A DNA stretch of 64,000 nt from DATAOG01 sp963753685 (GCA_963753685.1 CAVWDE010000021.1:310001-374000), one strand, 5' to 3'; counted from the first letter of the stretch, positions 27,960 through 35,992 are shown. The notes: a model not told the origin generated them from the sequence alone. Translations and numbers: made by a program.

Positions 27960-29408
27960 CTAAAGGCTCCACTTTACATTGGCCCATGCGACCAGCCGCT
28001 GCTGGTCGGTGGCGGACAGCACCCGGGTGGCGCCGAGCGTCGCCAGGACGTCGATCGCGGCGTAGCCGAAGGGCGCGCCCTCGTACCGGCCGGCGAGCGA
28101 GATCTCAGAGGGGGCGCCGAAACTGCCACCGTAGCTGTCGCTGCTCGAGCCGGCACCGTCACGCAGCACGGCCGCCCCGGCGCCGGTCGACCAGACGGCA
28201 ATCTGCGCGGCGCCGCTGTCCGTACGGCTGAGGCTCAGTTGATCGGTCTCAGCCGAGCGGCCGAAGAGCTGCATCTGGAGCGAACCCGCCGAGCCGTTGC
28301 GGAGGGTCCAGAAATCGGTATGGTCGGTGCCGGTCGACGGTGCCGCCGACAGGATGCCGTCGAAGTCGCCACGCTGCCGAACCCGATAGACGACGGCGGC
28401 CGAGAACGGCTCTAACGTCGGCAAGGGGCCGGCCAGCGCCATGAAATCGTCGAGTCCGTCGAACCGGACGACGCTGCGTCCGTCGCCATCCGTGGTCCTG
28501 AGCGGTCGCCGGGAGCCAGCCTGGATCCAGTAGCGGCCGTTGCTCGTGAGATCCTGCCACTGGTCGACCAGATCGCCGTCCAAGACGAAGCCGCTGCTGT
28601 CAGTGTCGTGGAACCAGGCGAGATCCTTGCCGATGAACCGCGGCTCCCAGACCAGACCGTAGCGATGTTGCACGTAGGCTTCGATCTGGTCGCGCTCGGC
28701 CGGGGTGAGCCCGCGGGTGAACAGGCCGATCTCGTAAATGTCGACCGCGCCGAACCGAAACGTCGTGCCATCGTTGTAGCGCGCCCCCAGCACCATCGCG
28801 GCGGGCGTGCCGAATGGCGCGAAGGTCGAGGTGTCGGCCGCGACGCCGGTCAGATCGCGTAATTCGGTGGTGATGCCATCGCTGGTCAGGGTCGCCAGAG
28901 CGTACTGCTTGAGCGTCGAGTCCGCACCCAGGACGAACAGCTGGTTCGCCTGGATCGAGCGGCCGAACAGCTGAATCCGTTGATTGGCCGCCTGCTCGTA
29001 CTGCAGGGTGAAGAACTGCTGGTGGTCGGTACCGGTAGCGGCCGATGCCGTGAAGATGCCGCGGAAGTCGACCGGAGCGCGCACCCGGTAGACGACGAAG
29101 AACGTGAGTCCGTTAGATAGATCGGGTGGGTTGGCGACCAACAACGCATCGTTGACGCCATCGAACCGCAACAGGCGGCGGCCAGCGCCGTCCGTGGTCA
29201 CGGTCGGCCGTGCCGAGGCGGCCGGCTGGACGGCATCGTTGCCGTTGCCGCTCAGATCGCTCCAACTGCCGCCACCATAGCTGCTGACCTCGGCGTCGTA
29301 CCAAAAGGCGAGCCCGGGCAGGCGGGGCGGCAGAAAGGGCGGCGGCAGCCGGCGCGCCATGGGACTCAGGCGCAGCCGTCCGCTCAATCCCAGCCGAAAG
29401 ACCGTCAT
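27960..29408 (-). CDS. Protein with two tandem LamG/concanavalin-like domains
   Basis: 482 residues from the ATG at 29408 (ATGA overlap with the upstream stop). After a short Leu/Arg-rich N-terminal peptide MTVFRLGLSGRLRLSP come two related domains, about residues 30-255 and 255-480. Matching pieces include LPGLAFWYDAE with KDLAWFHDTD, LLRFDGVNDALLV with VVRFDGLDDFMAL, and TGTDHQQFFTLQ with TGTDHTDFWTLR. This is an internal duplication of a LamG-type sugar-binding fold. Virion surface or adhesion is inferred from the genetic position. The N-terminal peptide is shared with three other proteins of this cassette. Confidence 0.75.
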   Translation of the reverse strand: MTVFRLGLSGRLRLSPMARRLPPPFLPPRLPGLAFWYDAEVSSYGGGSWSDLSGNGNDAVQPAASARPTVTTDGAGRRLLRFDGVNDALLVANPPDLSNGLTFFVVYRVRAPVDFRGIFTASAATGTDHQQFFTLQYEQAANQRIQLFGRSIQANQLFVLGADSTLKQYALATLTSDGITTELRDLTGVAADTSTFAPFGTPAAMVLGARYNDGTTFRFGAVDIYEIGLFTRGLTPAERDQIEAYVQHRYGLVWEPRFIGKDLAWFHDTDSSGFVLDGDLVDQWQDLTSNGRYWIQAGSRRPLRTTDGDGRSVVRFDGLDDFMALAGPLPTLEPFSAAVVYRVRQRGDFDGILSAAPSTGTDHTDFWTLRNGSAGSLQMQLFGRSAETDQLSLSRTDSGAAQIAVWSTGAGAAVLRDGAGSSSDSYGGSFGAPSEISLAGRYEGAPFGYAAIDVLATLGATRVLSATDQQRLVAWANVKWSL

Positions 29409-29665
29409 TGCGTCACACGCCCCACTCGGCACTGGCCCGGTCGATCAACTTCAGCTGATCGCGGACGGCCCGGGCCCCGGTCGCACCGATCGTTTTCGAT
29501 CGCGCCATGGCGGTCGTTGGCCGAAAGATCAGAAGCAGTCTCGACCACGCTCTCGGTCACCGTGTCTCGGCTGCTGGCGACGAGGCTCGGCGCGAGCAGC
29601 CGCGCTTGCAGTCGGGTCGGGCTGAAGCTGAGGCGGCCGCGCGAAAGGATCCCGAGCCTGCTCAT
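29405..29665 (-). CDS. Short protein carrying the cassette's shared N-terminal peptide
   Basis: 86 residues, with ATGA overlaps at both ends. The first 35 residues, MSRLGILSRGRLSFSPTRLQ followed by ARLLAPSLVASS, align with the N-terminus of the gene just upstream. The rest is hydrophilic (RHGAIENDRCDRGPGRPRS) with no recognisable fold. It may be a truncated member of the family that has kept only the docking peptide, or an adapter. The precise ATGA coupling on both sides supports it being translated. Confidence 0.6.
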   Translation of the reverse strand: MSRLGILSRGRLSFSPTRLQARLLAPSLVASSRDTVTESVVETASDLSANDRHGAIENDRCDRGPGRPRSAEVDRPGQCRVGRVTQ

Positions 29666-30303
29666 GGCAGAGCGTACCTGAGCGTGAGCGTGGCCGGCGC
29701 CAGGGTCGCGTGATCGCGGGCGGCCACCTGCCGTGCGCCAAGGCCACCGTCGGTTTGGCGAAGCAGGAGCACAAGACCGTTGCCGGACGTCCAGCCTGCA
29801 CGGTCGAACACCTCTTGGATCACGTGCCGGAAGTCCGGCGTCCGCTGGTTCAGACCCCGGTCGCCGATCAGCCAGGCAGCAGCGTCAGCGCTCGAGGGCA
29901 GGTTCCAGCTGACCGACTGGCTGGTCTTCGGCCGGTTGGTCACGTTCTTGCTCGCCGTCGTGAAGGCCGGCGCGTTGTCGGCGTTCTGGCACCAGATCGT
30001 GATCGTGCAGGCCGCGGCCCCGCTGCCTCCGGGCGTGGCTGAGCTCGTGAAGTCGACGTAGGCGCGGAGCACGCGAGCGCCCTGCGGAACGCTTGCCGTG
30101 AAGCGGAATCCAACGAACCGGTCGGACTGAAGGCCGATCACCGTGCCAGTCGTGGATACCACGCCATCGGAGCCACCGCCGACCACCTCACTGGCATCAT
30201 CGGCGCTCGCGGCCACGGACGGTCGCACCAGCCGCCCCAGGAGGCCGTCGTGCAGCGGGCTGAGGCGCAGCCCGTCCCGAAGTCCGAGACGCAGCCGGGT
30301 CAT
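29662..30303 (-). CDS. DNRLRE-like carbohydrate-binding domain protein
   Basis: 213 residues from the ATG at 30303 (ATGA overlap). The N-terminal peptide MTRLRLGLRDGLRLSP precedes a single jelly-roll domain (about residues 45-213). Markers are DRFVGFRFTASVPQGARVLR, TITIWCQNADNAPAF, SVSWNLP, VIQEVFDRAGWTSGNGLVLL and the closing ATLTLRYA. This pattern is seen in DNRLRE-type and related beta-sandwich carbohydrate-binding modules of secreted proteins. A sugar-binding role on the particle is inferred. Confidence 0.7.
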   Translation of the reverse strand: MTRLRLGLRDGLRLSPLHDGLLGRLVRPSVAASADDASEVVGGGSDGVVSTTGTVIGLQSDRFVGFRFTASVPQGARVLRAYVDFTSSATPGGSGAAACTITIWCQNADNAPAFTTASKNVTNRPKTSQSVSWNLPSSADAAAWLIGDRGLNQRTPDFRHVIQEVFDRAGWTSGNGLVLLLRQTDGGLGARQVAARDHATLAPATLTLRYALP

Positions 30304-30641
30304 GGCAACACCACCCCGCCGCTTGGCTTCGCGTCGGCACGCTCGCCGTCGAGCAACGCGACTGGTTGCCAATCCTTCGGCGGCGCAGCCAACACCTGCA
30401 CAGCTGGCCATGCAGCGCCGACATATGCTTGCCACCAGTCCCGACCGACATCACTCCATGCGTGAGCGATCATGCACCGCCCATCGGCAGCTTCGGCATA
30501 GCTGACGACATTCGTGTCTGAGTCCGGGTCATACCAAACCCACACAGGTCCGACGCCGCCTTGCAGGTCCGGCGTCGCCGCGACCTCCCGCAGCACAGAG
30601 TCGGCCGTAGCCCGGTCAGGAAAGACGAGGTAGACGCTCAT
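30300..30641 (-). CDS. Small unrecognised phage protein
   Basis: 113 residues, overlapping its neighbours at both ends (ATGA downstream, 26 bases upstream). The sequence MSVYLVFPDRATADSVLREV begins with an alpha/beta pattern, and the middle is rich in Trp (GPVWVWYDPD, RDWWQAYVGAAW). No family was recognised. Its place between the two lectin-like genes suggests a fibre chaperone or a connector, but this is only positional. Confidence 0.55.
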   Translation of the reverse strand: MSVYLVFPDRATADSVLREVAATPDLQGGVGPVWVWYDPDSDTNVVSYAEAADGRCMIAHAWSDVGRDWWQAYVGAAWPAVQVLAAPPKDWQPVALLDGERADAKPSGGVVLP

Positions 30642-30819
30642 TCACCTGTTCTCCCTCGGCCTTGGCGACTGGCATCAACGCAATCGCATCCGCGACCCGC
30701 GCGGCGCGCAGCGCTTCGATGTCCTGCTTGAGCAAAGGCCGTCGCCAGGCGATCAGCCGCGCCTGCTGGGCCTCTGCCGGGCTCGCGGCGTCCTTGCCGG
30801 GATCTACGAGCTTGCTCAT
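30616..30819 (-). CDS. Very small helical phage protein
   Basis: 67 residues from the ATG at 30819, coupled by ATGA to the upstream gene and overlapping the downstream start by 26 bases. The sequence MSKLVDPGKDAASPAEAQQA then RLIAWRRPLLKQDIEALRAA is charged and helical. Nothing in it identifies a function. Overlap on both sides is the main evidence that it is a gene. Confidence 0.55.
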   Translation of the reverse strand: MSKLVDPGKDAASPAEAQQARLIAWRRPLLKQDIEALRAARVADAIALMPVAKAEGEQVNERLPRLS

Positions 30820-32150
30820 GGCAGCACGATCCCGCGCGCCGATACCTGAGCTTTGATATATGCGTACTCTCGCAGCACCTCGGCATCCGTCAAAATGCCG
30901 GTCCGCGCAACGGCGTAAGCAATCGTGCATTGCGCGTTGTTGGTCAGCGAATAGCCGGCGCCAAAGTTGATGCTGGTGCCGGTCGTCGCTGCCGCGCCGG
31001 TGTAGGGCGTGGTCGTGATCTTCGAGCCGTTGCGCCACGCAATAAGGTTGGATCCGGTATTGACTACGGTTAGGCAGTACCATGACGATTGCGAGAGCGA
31101 AGCATATTTTGCGGTAACCCACGCAGCACCGCCCTGCGTGGTATTGATTGTCGCGGCTTCCTTGAAAGATGAATTCGTGTGATCGAGGCCGAGGCACAGT
31201 CCCTCGCGATCATTAATCGACATGGCTTGGCTGATCTTGGTGCCATTCAACGTCCTGTCCGGACGCACCAAGCATGTCAGGGTGCCAGTGACGATGGCGG
31301 TTGCTATTGGCGCAACCACATAGTCATTGACACCATCGAAGCTCAGTCCGAGAGAGTTCCACGCGGGGTCGTTCGCATCCGCGCCGGCCGTGCTGCCGAG
31401 CTGGCCATGGTGGCCATTGCCGCTGTAGTCGACGAGCGTCTGCCCCGAGCCGCTGTTGAAGCGCCACTCGGCAACGAGGCCGCTTGTGCTCAATGCAGCG
31501 ACGGCGAGATCGAAGTCGTCATGGGCGCTGAGGCCGCCGGGATCGGTCGCCGTGACCCGGACGGTGATCGTTCCCCCGTCCGATTGCGCCGGCGTGCCCG
31601 AGAACGTCCGCGTGGCCGGCGTGAACGTCAGCCAGCTCGGGAGCGCACTGCCGCTGCTCAAGGCCGCGCTGTAGGTCAGGGTGTCGCCATCCGGGTCCGT
31701 GAAGGTGTTGGACGCGAATTGAAGGGAATAGGCGAGCGTTGCGGTGGCATTCTGGTTCGAGATCGCGTTGGCCACCACCGGCTTGCCATTGACCGCCAGG
31801 CCGAAGTCGTCATGGGCGCTGAGGCCGCCAGGGTCGGTCGCCGTGACCCGGATGTTCAGATCGGAGAAATCACCGGCACCCGGGGTGCCCGAGAAGGTCC
31901 GCGTCGCGGGCGTGAACGTCAACCAGGCGGGCAGCGCGCCACCCCCGACCAGGCTCGCGGCATAGGTCAGGGCGTCCCCGTCCGGGTCCGAGAAGGCGTT
32001 GACCGCAAACTGGAACGAGAAGGCCGACCCCTCGCTCGCGCTCTGATCCGGTATGGCGTTGGCCACGACCGGCGCCCGATTGGCCGCCTTGCGCGGCGGC
32101 CGCACCGGACTGAGCTGGAGAGGGCCTAGACCCAGCCGGAGCCTGGTCAT
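30816..32150 (-). CDS. Adhesin-like protein: two Ig-type repeats and a LamG domain
   Basis: 444 residues from the ATG at 32150, which overlaps the previous TGA by one base. Layout: shared N-terminal peptide (MTRLRLGLGPLQLSP), two cadherin/He-PIG type Ig repeats of about 97 residues each (both containing SDPDGD or TDPDGD, ALP.WLTFTPATRTFSGTP and RVTATDPGGLSAHDDF), then a LamG-type domain (LVAEWRFNSGSGQTLVDYSG). The two Ig repeats are also nearly identical in DNA, so their duplication is recent. Such architecture is normal for surface adhesins. In this place it is likely a particle-bound receptor-binding protein. Confidence 0.75.
   Translation of the reverse strand: MTRLRLGLGPLQLSPVRPPRKAANRAPVVANAIPDQSASEGSAFSFQFAVNAFSDPDGDALTYAASLVGGGALPAWLTFTPATRTFSGTPGAGDFSDLNIRVTATDPGGLSAHDDFGLAVNGKPVVANAISNQNATATLAYSLQFASNTFTDPDGDTLTYSAALSSGSALPSWLTFTPATRTFSGTPAQSDGGTITVRVTATDPGGLSAHDDFDLAVAALSTSGLVAEWRFNSGSGQTLVDYSGNGHHGQLGSTAGADANDPAWNSLGLSFDGVNDYVVAPIATAIVTGTLTCLVRPDRTLNGTKISQAMSINDREGLCLGLDHTNSSFKEAATINTTQGGAAWVTAKYASLSQSSWYCLTVVNTGSNLIAWRNGSKITTTPYTGAAATTGTSINFGAGYSLTNNAQCTIAYAVARTGILTDAEVLREYAYIKAQVSARGIVLP
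31511..31935. repeat. Direct DNA repeat encoding the two Ig domains
   Basis: A 28-base block beginning cgaagtcgtcatgggcgctg occurs at 31511 and again at 31802, 291 bases (97 codons) apart. High similarity continues through the rest of each unit, including a second matching block near 31590 and 31890. This is a recent in-frame tandem duplication. Confidence 0.8.
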
Positions 32151-32515
32151 CAGTTGCGCTCGACGATCTGCGCCGCAATCGTCCCGGCACCGGTTGCCGA
32201 GATCATCGACACATAGTCCCATGCATTGCCTTCGAAGAGCGGCAATTCGTGCCAGACGCCTTCCGGTAGATACGCGTCGGTGACGGTCGCGGTGACGCTC
32301 GAATTGCCCTGCTTGAAGTGCGCCGGACCACCGATCGCGATGATGCTGATCACGCCGCAGTCGGCCGAGATCGCGGTCGTGTTGCGCGCGGCGGTCGTCT
32401 CCGTGGGCGTCATATTGTGCACCATGCCCCAGGGCATGATCAGAATGGGCACGCCGTCGTCGTCGCGCACCAGCCTGGTCGCGCTCGACCCCTTGCTCCG
32501 GAGTCTGGCCATCAT
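32150..32515 (-). CDS. Small beta-sandwich phage protein
   Basis: 121 residues. ATG codons at 32515 and 32512 both follow an AAGGAG site. The sequence is beta-rich (CGVISIIAIGGPAHFKQGNS, SVTATVTDAYLPEGVWHE) and ends in GAGTIAAQIVERN, with no recognised family. As the first gene after the scaffold in the adhesin cassette, it may be a decoration or fibre-base protein. The cassette from here to the beta-helix gene is nearly gap-free. Confidence 0.6.
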   Translation of the reverse strand: MMARLRSKGSSATRLVRDDDGVPILIMPWGMVHNMTPTETTAARNTTAISADCGVISIIAIGGPAHFKQGNSSVTATVTDAYLPEGVWHELPLFEGNAWDYVSMISATGAGTIAAQIVERN

Positions 32516-32654
32516 CGTCTCCTTCGATCCGGCACCGGCAGCGGTGCCGTACTGGGATTGACCTTGCAGATCGGGCTTGCCAGCATGAACGCCGTGGCAA
32601 TGCCGAGCGGACCTCCGGCGACTGGAGCGCCGAACCGCCGCCCGGGCGAACTTG

Positions 32655-33455
32655 TTAGGTCTGGCTGGGATAGAGCCGCTCGAAGCCCGCCGTGACCTGC
32701 GCTACGAATGCAGGATCACGTTCGCGCCAGTACCGCGGGTCGCGCATCATCCGCGCGAGATCGGCTTCGTCGACGCCGGATCTTGGTCCGTTCGCGTCGT
32801 TCAGGACCGCGGGCTCGCGCCCCTGCATCATCTGGTGGACGGCGAGCACCCCGTCGTAGCTGGCCGCCAGCGTCTGGAAGACATCCGGCGCGAGGTTGGC
32901 TTGGCCCCAGGTCTTGATCTGCTGTGCCGTCGTTCGCCAGGCGCCCTCGCCACCGAAGCGGGCAGCCAGCCGCTCGGCCTCGCGTGTGGCCCGCAGTTCA
33001 CTGAAGGCGTCGTCGATCAAGGGCACCAGGTGATCCGCCGCCAGATCGTACACCAGCTGCGCCTGCTGCTCCGTGAACCCCGCTTCGTGGAGCTTGGCGT
33101 TGATCTCGGGATCCGGCTCGATCAGCTCATGGCGCGGCTCGAGCCGATATTGGTCGGGGGATTCCGGCACGCCCAGAACCCGTAGCATGCGGAGCCGGCC
33201 CTCCTGATCGGCCGCATCCACCGGCAGAGGCACCGTCGACCCGAGCTTGCGCTCGAGCTCGAGGTAGGACTTCAACAGAGCCTCGGTGCGCAGGGTCCCG
33301 GACTCGGGATTCCAGAACTTCTCGGGCACCCCCGCCGGCCGCGAGGGCCGCTCGCCGGTGACGGCAGCCGCGGTGCTGGATGTCGGGCTGAGGAGCTCAT
33401 CGTCCGGATCGACCTCGACAACCGCCGGGGCAGTCTGCAGTTGCTGTTCGCTCAT
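32655..33455 (-). CDS. Phage capsid assembly scaffold
   Basis: 266 residues from the ATG at 33455, nine bases after AGGA. An upstream ATG at 33488 has no site. An acidic Ala/Pro-rich N-terminus is followed by PEKFWNPESGTLRTEALLKS, the entry motif of podoviral scaffold proteins, then helical segments (AGFTEQQAQLVYDLAADHL) and the basic C-terminal RMMRDPRYWRERDPAF motif that contacts capsid protein. It lies between the portal and what is normally the capsid gene, but here the capsid gene is 6.2 kb further on. Confidence 0.82.
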   Translation of the reverse strand: MSEQQLQTAPAVVEVDPDDELLSPTSSTAAAVTGERPSRPAGVPEKFWNPESGTLRTEALLKSYLELERKLGSTVPLPVDAADQEGRLRMLRVLGVPESPDQYRLEPRHELIEPDPEINAKLHEAGFTEQQAQLVYDLAADHLVPLIDDAFSELRATREAERLAARFGGEGAWRTTAQQIKTWGQANLAPDVFQTLAASYDGVLAVHQMMQGREPAVLNDANGPRSGVDEADLARMMRDPRYWRERDPAFVAQVTAGFERLYPSQT

Positions 33456-33494
33456 TCCTGGATCCTGATTTTCACCTTGGAGGGGCATCGTCAG

Positions 33495-33755
33495 TCAGGC
33501 CCGGCCGCGCTCGATCGTGGCCAGCAGGGCGGCGACCGCGCACCGCTGACCTTCGAGGTGGCGAAGCTCGGCGTCGCTGGCAGAGGGCGGCAGCCGGCGG
33601 TCGAGCACCGATCGCGTCAGATGGGCGATCACCGCTTGGCCATCGGGCCCCGCGAAGCAACGGGCGAACGCCCGGCAGAGCTCAGCTTCGGCCCGATCGC
33701 CGGGCGCCGCGGTCCCGGCTTCGAACCAGCTCCAGCCGATCGCAGGCTCAGCCAT
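33495..33755 (-). CDS. Bbp19-family phage protein
   Basis: 86 residues from the ATG at 33755, overlapping the portal gene end by eight bases. The central motif CRAFARCFAGPDGQAVIAHL and the closing ASDAELRHLEGQRCAVAAL match the small proteins of the Bbp19 type, named from Bordetella podovirus BPP-1, which sit between portal and scaffold genes. The function is not known. It ties the block to BPP-1-like podoviruses. Confidence 0.75.
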   Translation of the reverse strand: MAEPAIGWSWFEAGTAAPGDRAEAELCRAFARCFAGPDGQAVIAHLTRSVLDRRLPPSASDAELRHLEGQRCAVAALLATIERGRA

Positions 33756-35283
33756 TCGACGTCTCCGGCGCCAGCGCGGCGGCAGCACCTTGAACGGCCT
33801 GATTGAGCTCCTCGAGCAACGCCTGCGGCGCCACGAGATCGCGCACCAGCTGCCCCGGCACGCCCAGGCGGTCGGCGAGCCAGCGAGCGGTGGCCGGGAC
33901 ATCGACCACGGCGGTTGCGTCCGCGCCCATCTGTGCGGTCGCCTCGAGCCACATCAGGGTCTCGCGCACGTCCTGGCGGGCCTGGCTGCGGGCGAGCGGC
34001 GACTTGTACTGCAGATCGACCTCGCGCCCGTCCAGAGCGATATCGGGGATCTCGCCCCGGCGCCGCAGGATGGCGAGCGCCCGGGTCAGGAGCGGGGTCA
34101 GCAGCTCTGCCTGCAGCCGGCCGTAGGTGGCGCCGAGCAGACGGGTCGTCTCAGCGCTACGTTCGGCGACCTCGGTGGCGGTCATCGACCGGCTGCCGAC
34201 CGGGCCGAGACGATCGACCAGAAGGGCGTGCCGGATGCGCGCCCGCAGATCCTCAAGCACCAAGTTGGAGACGTCGAACCGACCCGGCGCCTGCAGCGGC
34301 GTCAGACCCGACGACCCAACTGCCTTGGGAATGATGCTGCCGGGCACCAGGCGAATGTTGGCCGGATTGAGCACCCCGTCGTCGTCGGCCAGCCAGATTC
34401 CGGTGACCGCGATCGAGGCGTTCTTCAGAATCAGTTCGACCACCTTGTTGACGGTCTTGATGTCCGGCAGGGTGGTCATCACCGGCGAGCGGCCATAGAT
34501 CTCGCCAGCGCCCTTCAGCCAGCGGAAGCTGATGAACGGCGAGCAGGCGAAGTGGCCGGTTGCCAGCGGCACCGGGCGCGACGGCTGGTCGGCGAGCAGC
34601 GCGAAATAGGCGAAGCCGCCGTTGCTCGGCAGGACCGCCTCGACCACGTCGACCGAACGCTCGGGGTTGGCTTGGCAACTGGCGACGATCGACGGCGGCA
34701 GGTCGGTAGCGGGGAAGCGGGCGCGGAGCACGTCGAGGGCCAGGCTGCGCTCCCGGAAATGGCCATCGATCTGGCCGTCCGGGCCGGCCTCGAAGGCGAT
34801 CTCGCTCATCGGCACGGCGGTCAGCCGGAACCCGCTCAGAGCGCCGACCGGCGCCTCCTCGAACAACAGGGTCGCGTTGCCCACGGCCACCAGGTCGAGG
34901 AACGCCTGATGCATCTCGACCGCGAAGTTCGAGCGATCGAAATGGGCCTGGACGGTCTGGGTCACCCGATCCAGAGCTTCGGCGACCAGACCCCGCTCGA
35001 GCAAGCCGACCGCGCGCCCGGGGATCAGGCCGAACCACTGCGACCAGGGCGGGGTCAGCTCGGCGAGCAGGGACGCGCCAAGCTGGTCGACCGCGTCCAG
35101 CGCGGTGCCATCGAACAGGCGCTCGGCGGGGTTCGCACCAGGACGAAAAGCCGAATCAAAGCCGGTGCCACGCTGCGGCAACGCATAGGTGTAGCAATCT
35201 CGCCAGAGGCTCTCCCAGCAGCGCCGCCGCGCCTTGGCGCGTTGATAGCGCGACCAGACGGCCTCGAGCGAAAGCTCTCCCAT
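33748..35283 (-). CDS. Phage portal (head-tail connector) protein
   Basis: 511 residues from the ATG at 35283, seven bases after GGAG. A further in-frame start lies at 35298. The N-terminal YALPQRG motif near residue 35, LFDGTALDAVDQLGASLL near 60, and the PPWSQWFGLIPG segment near 80 are those of podoviral head-tail connectors. The late SRSMTATEVAERSAETTRLL motif (about 360) is typical of the family. The portal forms the ring through which terminase packs DNA. A strong promoter lies about 90 bases upstream, making this the start of the main structural transcript. Confidence 0.88.
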   Translation of the reverse strand: MGELSLEAVWSRYQRAKARRRCWESLWRDCYTYALPQRGTGFDSAFRPGANPAERLFDGTALDAVDQLGASLLAELTPPWSQWFGLIPGRAVGLLERGLVAEALDRVTQTVQAHFDRSNFAVEMHQAFLDLVAVGNATLLFEEAPVGALSGFRLTAVPMSEIAFEAGPDGQIDGHFRERSLALDVLRARFPATDLPPSIVASCQANPERSVDVVEAVLPSNGGFAYFALLADQPSRPVPLATGHFACSPFISFRWLKGAGEIYGRSPVMTTLPDIKTVNKVVELILKNASIAVTGIWLADDDGVLNPANIRLVPGSIIPKAVGSSGLTPLQAPGRFDVSNLVLEDLRARIRHALLVDRLGPVGSRSMTATEVAERSAETTRLLGATYGRLQAELLTPLLTRALAILRRRGEIPDIALDGREVDLQYKSPLARSQARQDVRETLMWLEATAQMGADATAVVDVPATARWLADRLGVPGQLVRDLVAPQALLEELNQAVQGAAAALAPETSNG

Positions 35284-35374
35284 GAACCTACTCCGCAAGC
35301 TGACTTCGAGGGCTGCGACCCGCAGATGCGGTCGTCGGAGCGTGGCCGGGTCGGGTTCGACCAGCGATGATAGG

Positions 35375-35403
35375 CTTATATCCCTATTTCACTCGTCTGT
35401 CAA
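35375..35403 (-). promoter_or_regulatory. Sigma70-type promoter for the portal/structural operon
   Basis: On the minus strand TTGACA (35403-35398) is followed after exactly 17 bases by TATAAG (35380-35375). This is a near-consensus promoter in otherwise GC-rich DNA, about 90 bases upstream of the portal start. Transcription would begin near 35368. Confidence 0.7.
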
Positions 35404-35436
35404 GCGCCGAGTTGATCCAGTGCGGTCGGGCGCGGG

Positions 35437-35844
35437 TCAAACGTCGAGGAAACCTCGCGCATCGGCACGTAGATGCTGACAGAGCTGCCAGGGTGTCAGC
35501 ACCCAGGGGGCACGCACGCCGAGCAGCCGCTTCACGACCGCAACACAGGTCAGGGGCGCGATGCCGAAGGAGCGGCGCGGCAGGCCAGGCTTGGTCAGGC
35601 CGCACAGGACGGTGTGCCCCCGGCCGACATAGAAGCCCGCCAGATCGAAGTCCGCGGGCACCGGCAGCACCGACAGCTCGATTCGGTCCAGGAGAGGATC
35701 GCACGCCAGCCATGTACTGCCATCGCGCAGCGCCACGAAGCAATGCCGAAAACCAGCTCGCAGGCAGCCGAGCCAACGGCACTCGGCGTGGCCTACGAAT
35801 ACCACGAGAGCCATCTGCGGGGTGCGTGCGGACATGCGGCTCAT
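35437..35844 (-). CDS. Unrecognised protein at the head of the phage block
   Basis: 135 residues from the ATG at 35844. ATGs at 35835 and 35814 also fit, and the frame is open to 36015. The sequence ECRWLGCLRAGFRHCFVALR followed by DGSTWLACDP places Cys, His and Asp in an order like that of transglutaminase or NlpC-type cysteine hydrolases, where a His precedes a Trp-x-x-x-Asp-Pro strand. Similar genes lie before the portal in related prophages. An enzymatic role is a guess from the motif. The basic C-terminus (VKRLLGVRAPWVLTPWQLC) is well conserved in style with these. It is read from the promoter facing the repressor. Confidence 0.55.
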   Translation of the reverse strand: MSRMSARTPQMALVVFVGHAECRWLGCLRAGFRHCFVALRDGSTWLACDPLLDRIELSVLPVPADFDLAGFYVGRGHTVLCGLTKPGLPRRSFGIAPLTCVAVVKRLLGVRAPWVLTPWQLCQHLRADARGFLDV

Positions 35845-35992
35845 GCGATGGTATGCCCGACTTTCAAGGCCTTCTCGCGGCGGCCCGGTGCCAAGCCTGT
35901 GGCGAACCGCGCGGGCGAAGGAGCCCGTGGCTCGAGGGGTGGGCGCCGACAGGGAGGGTCGGCGGTCAACAGCGATTGAGAAAACAGACCTA

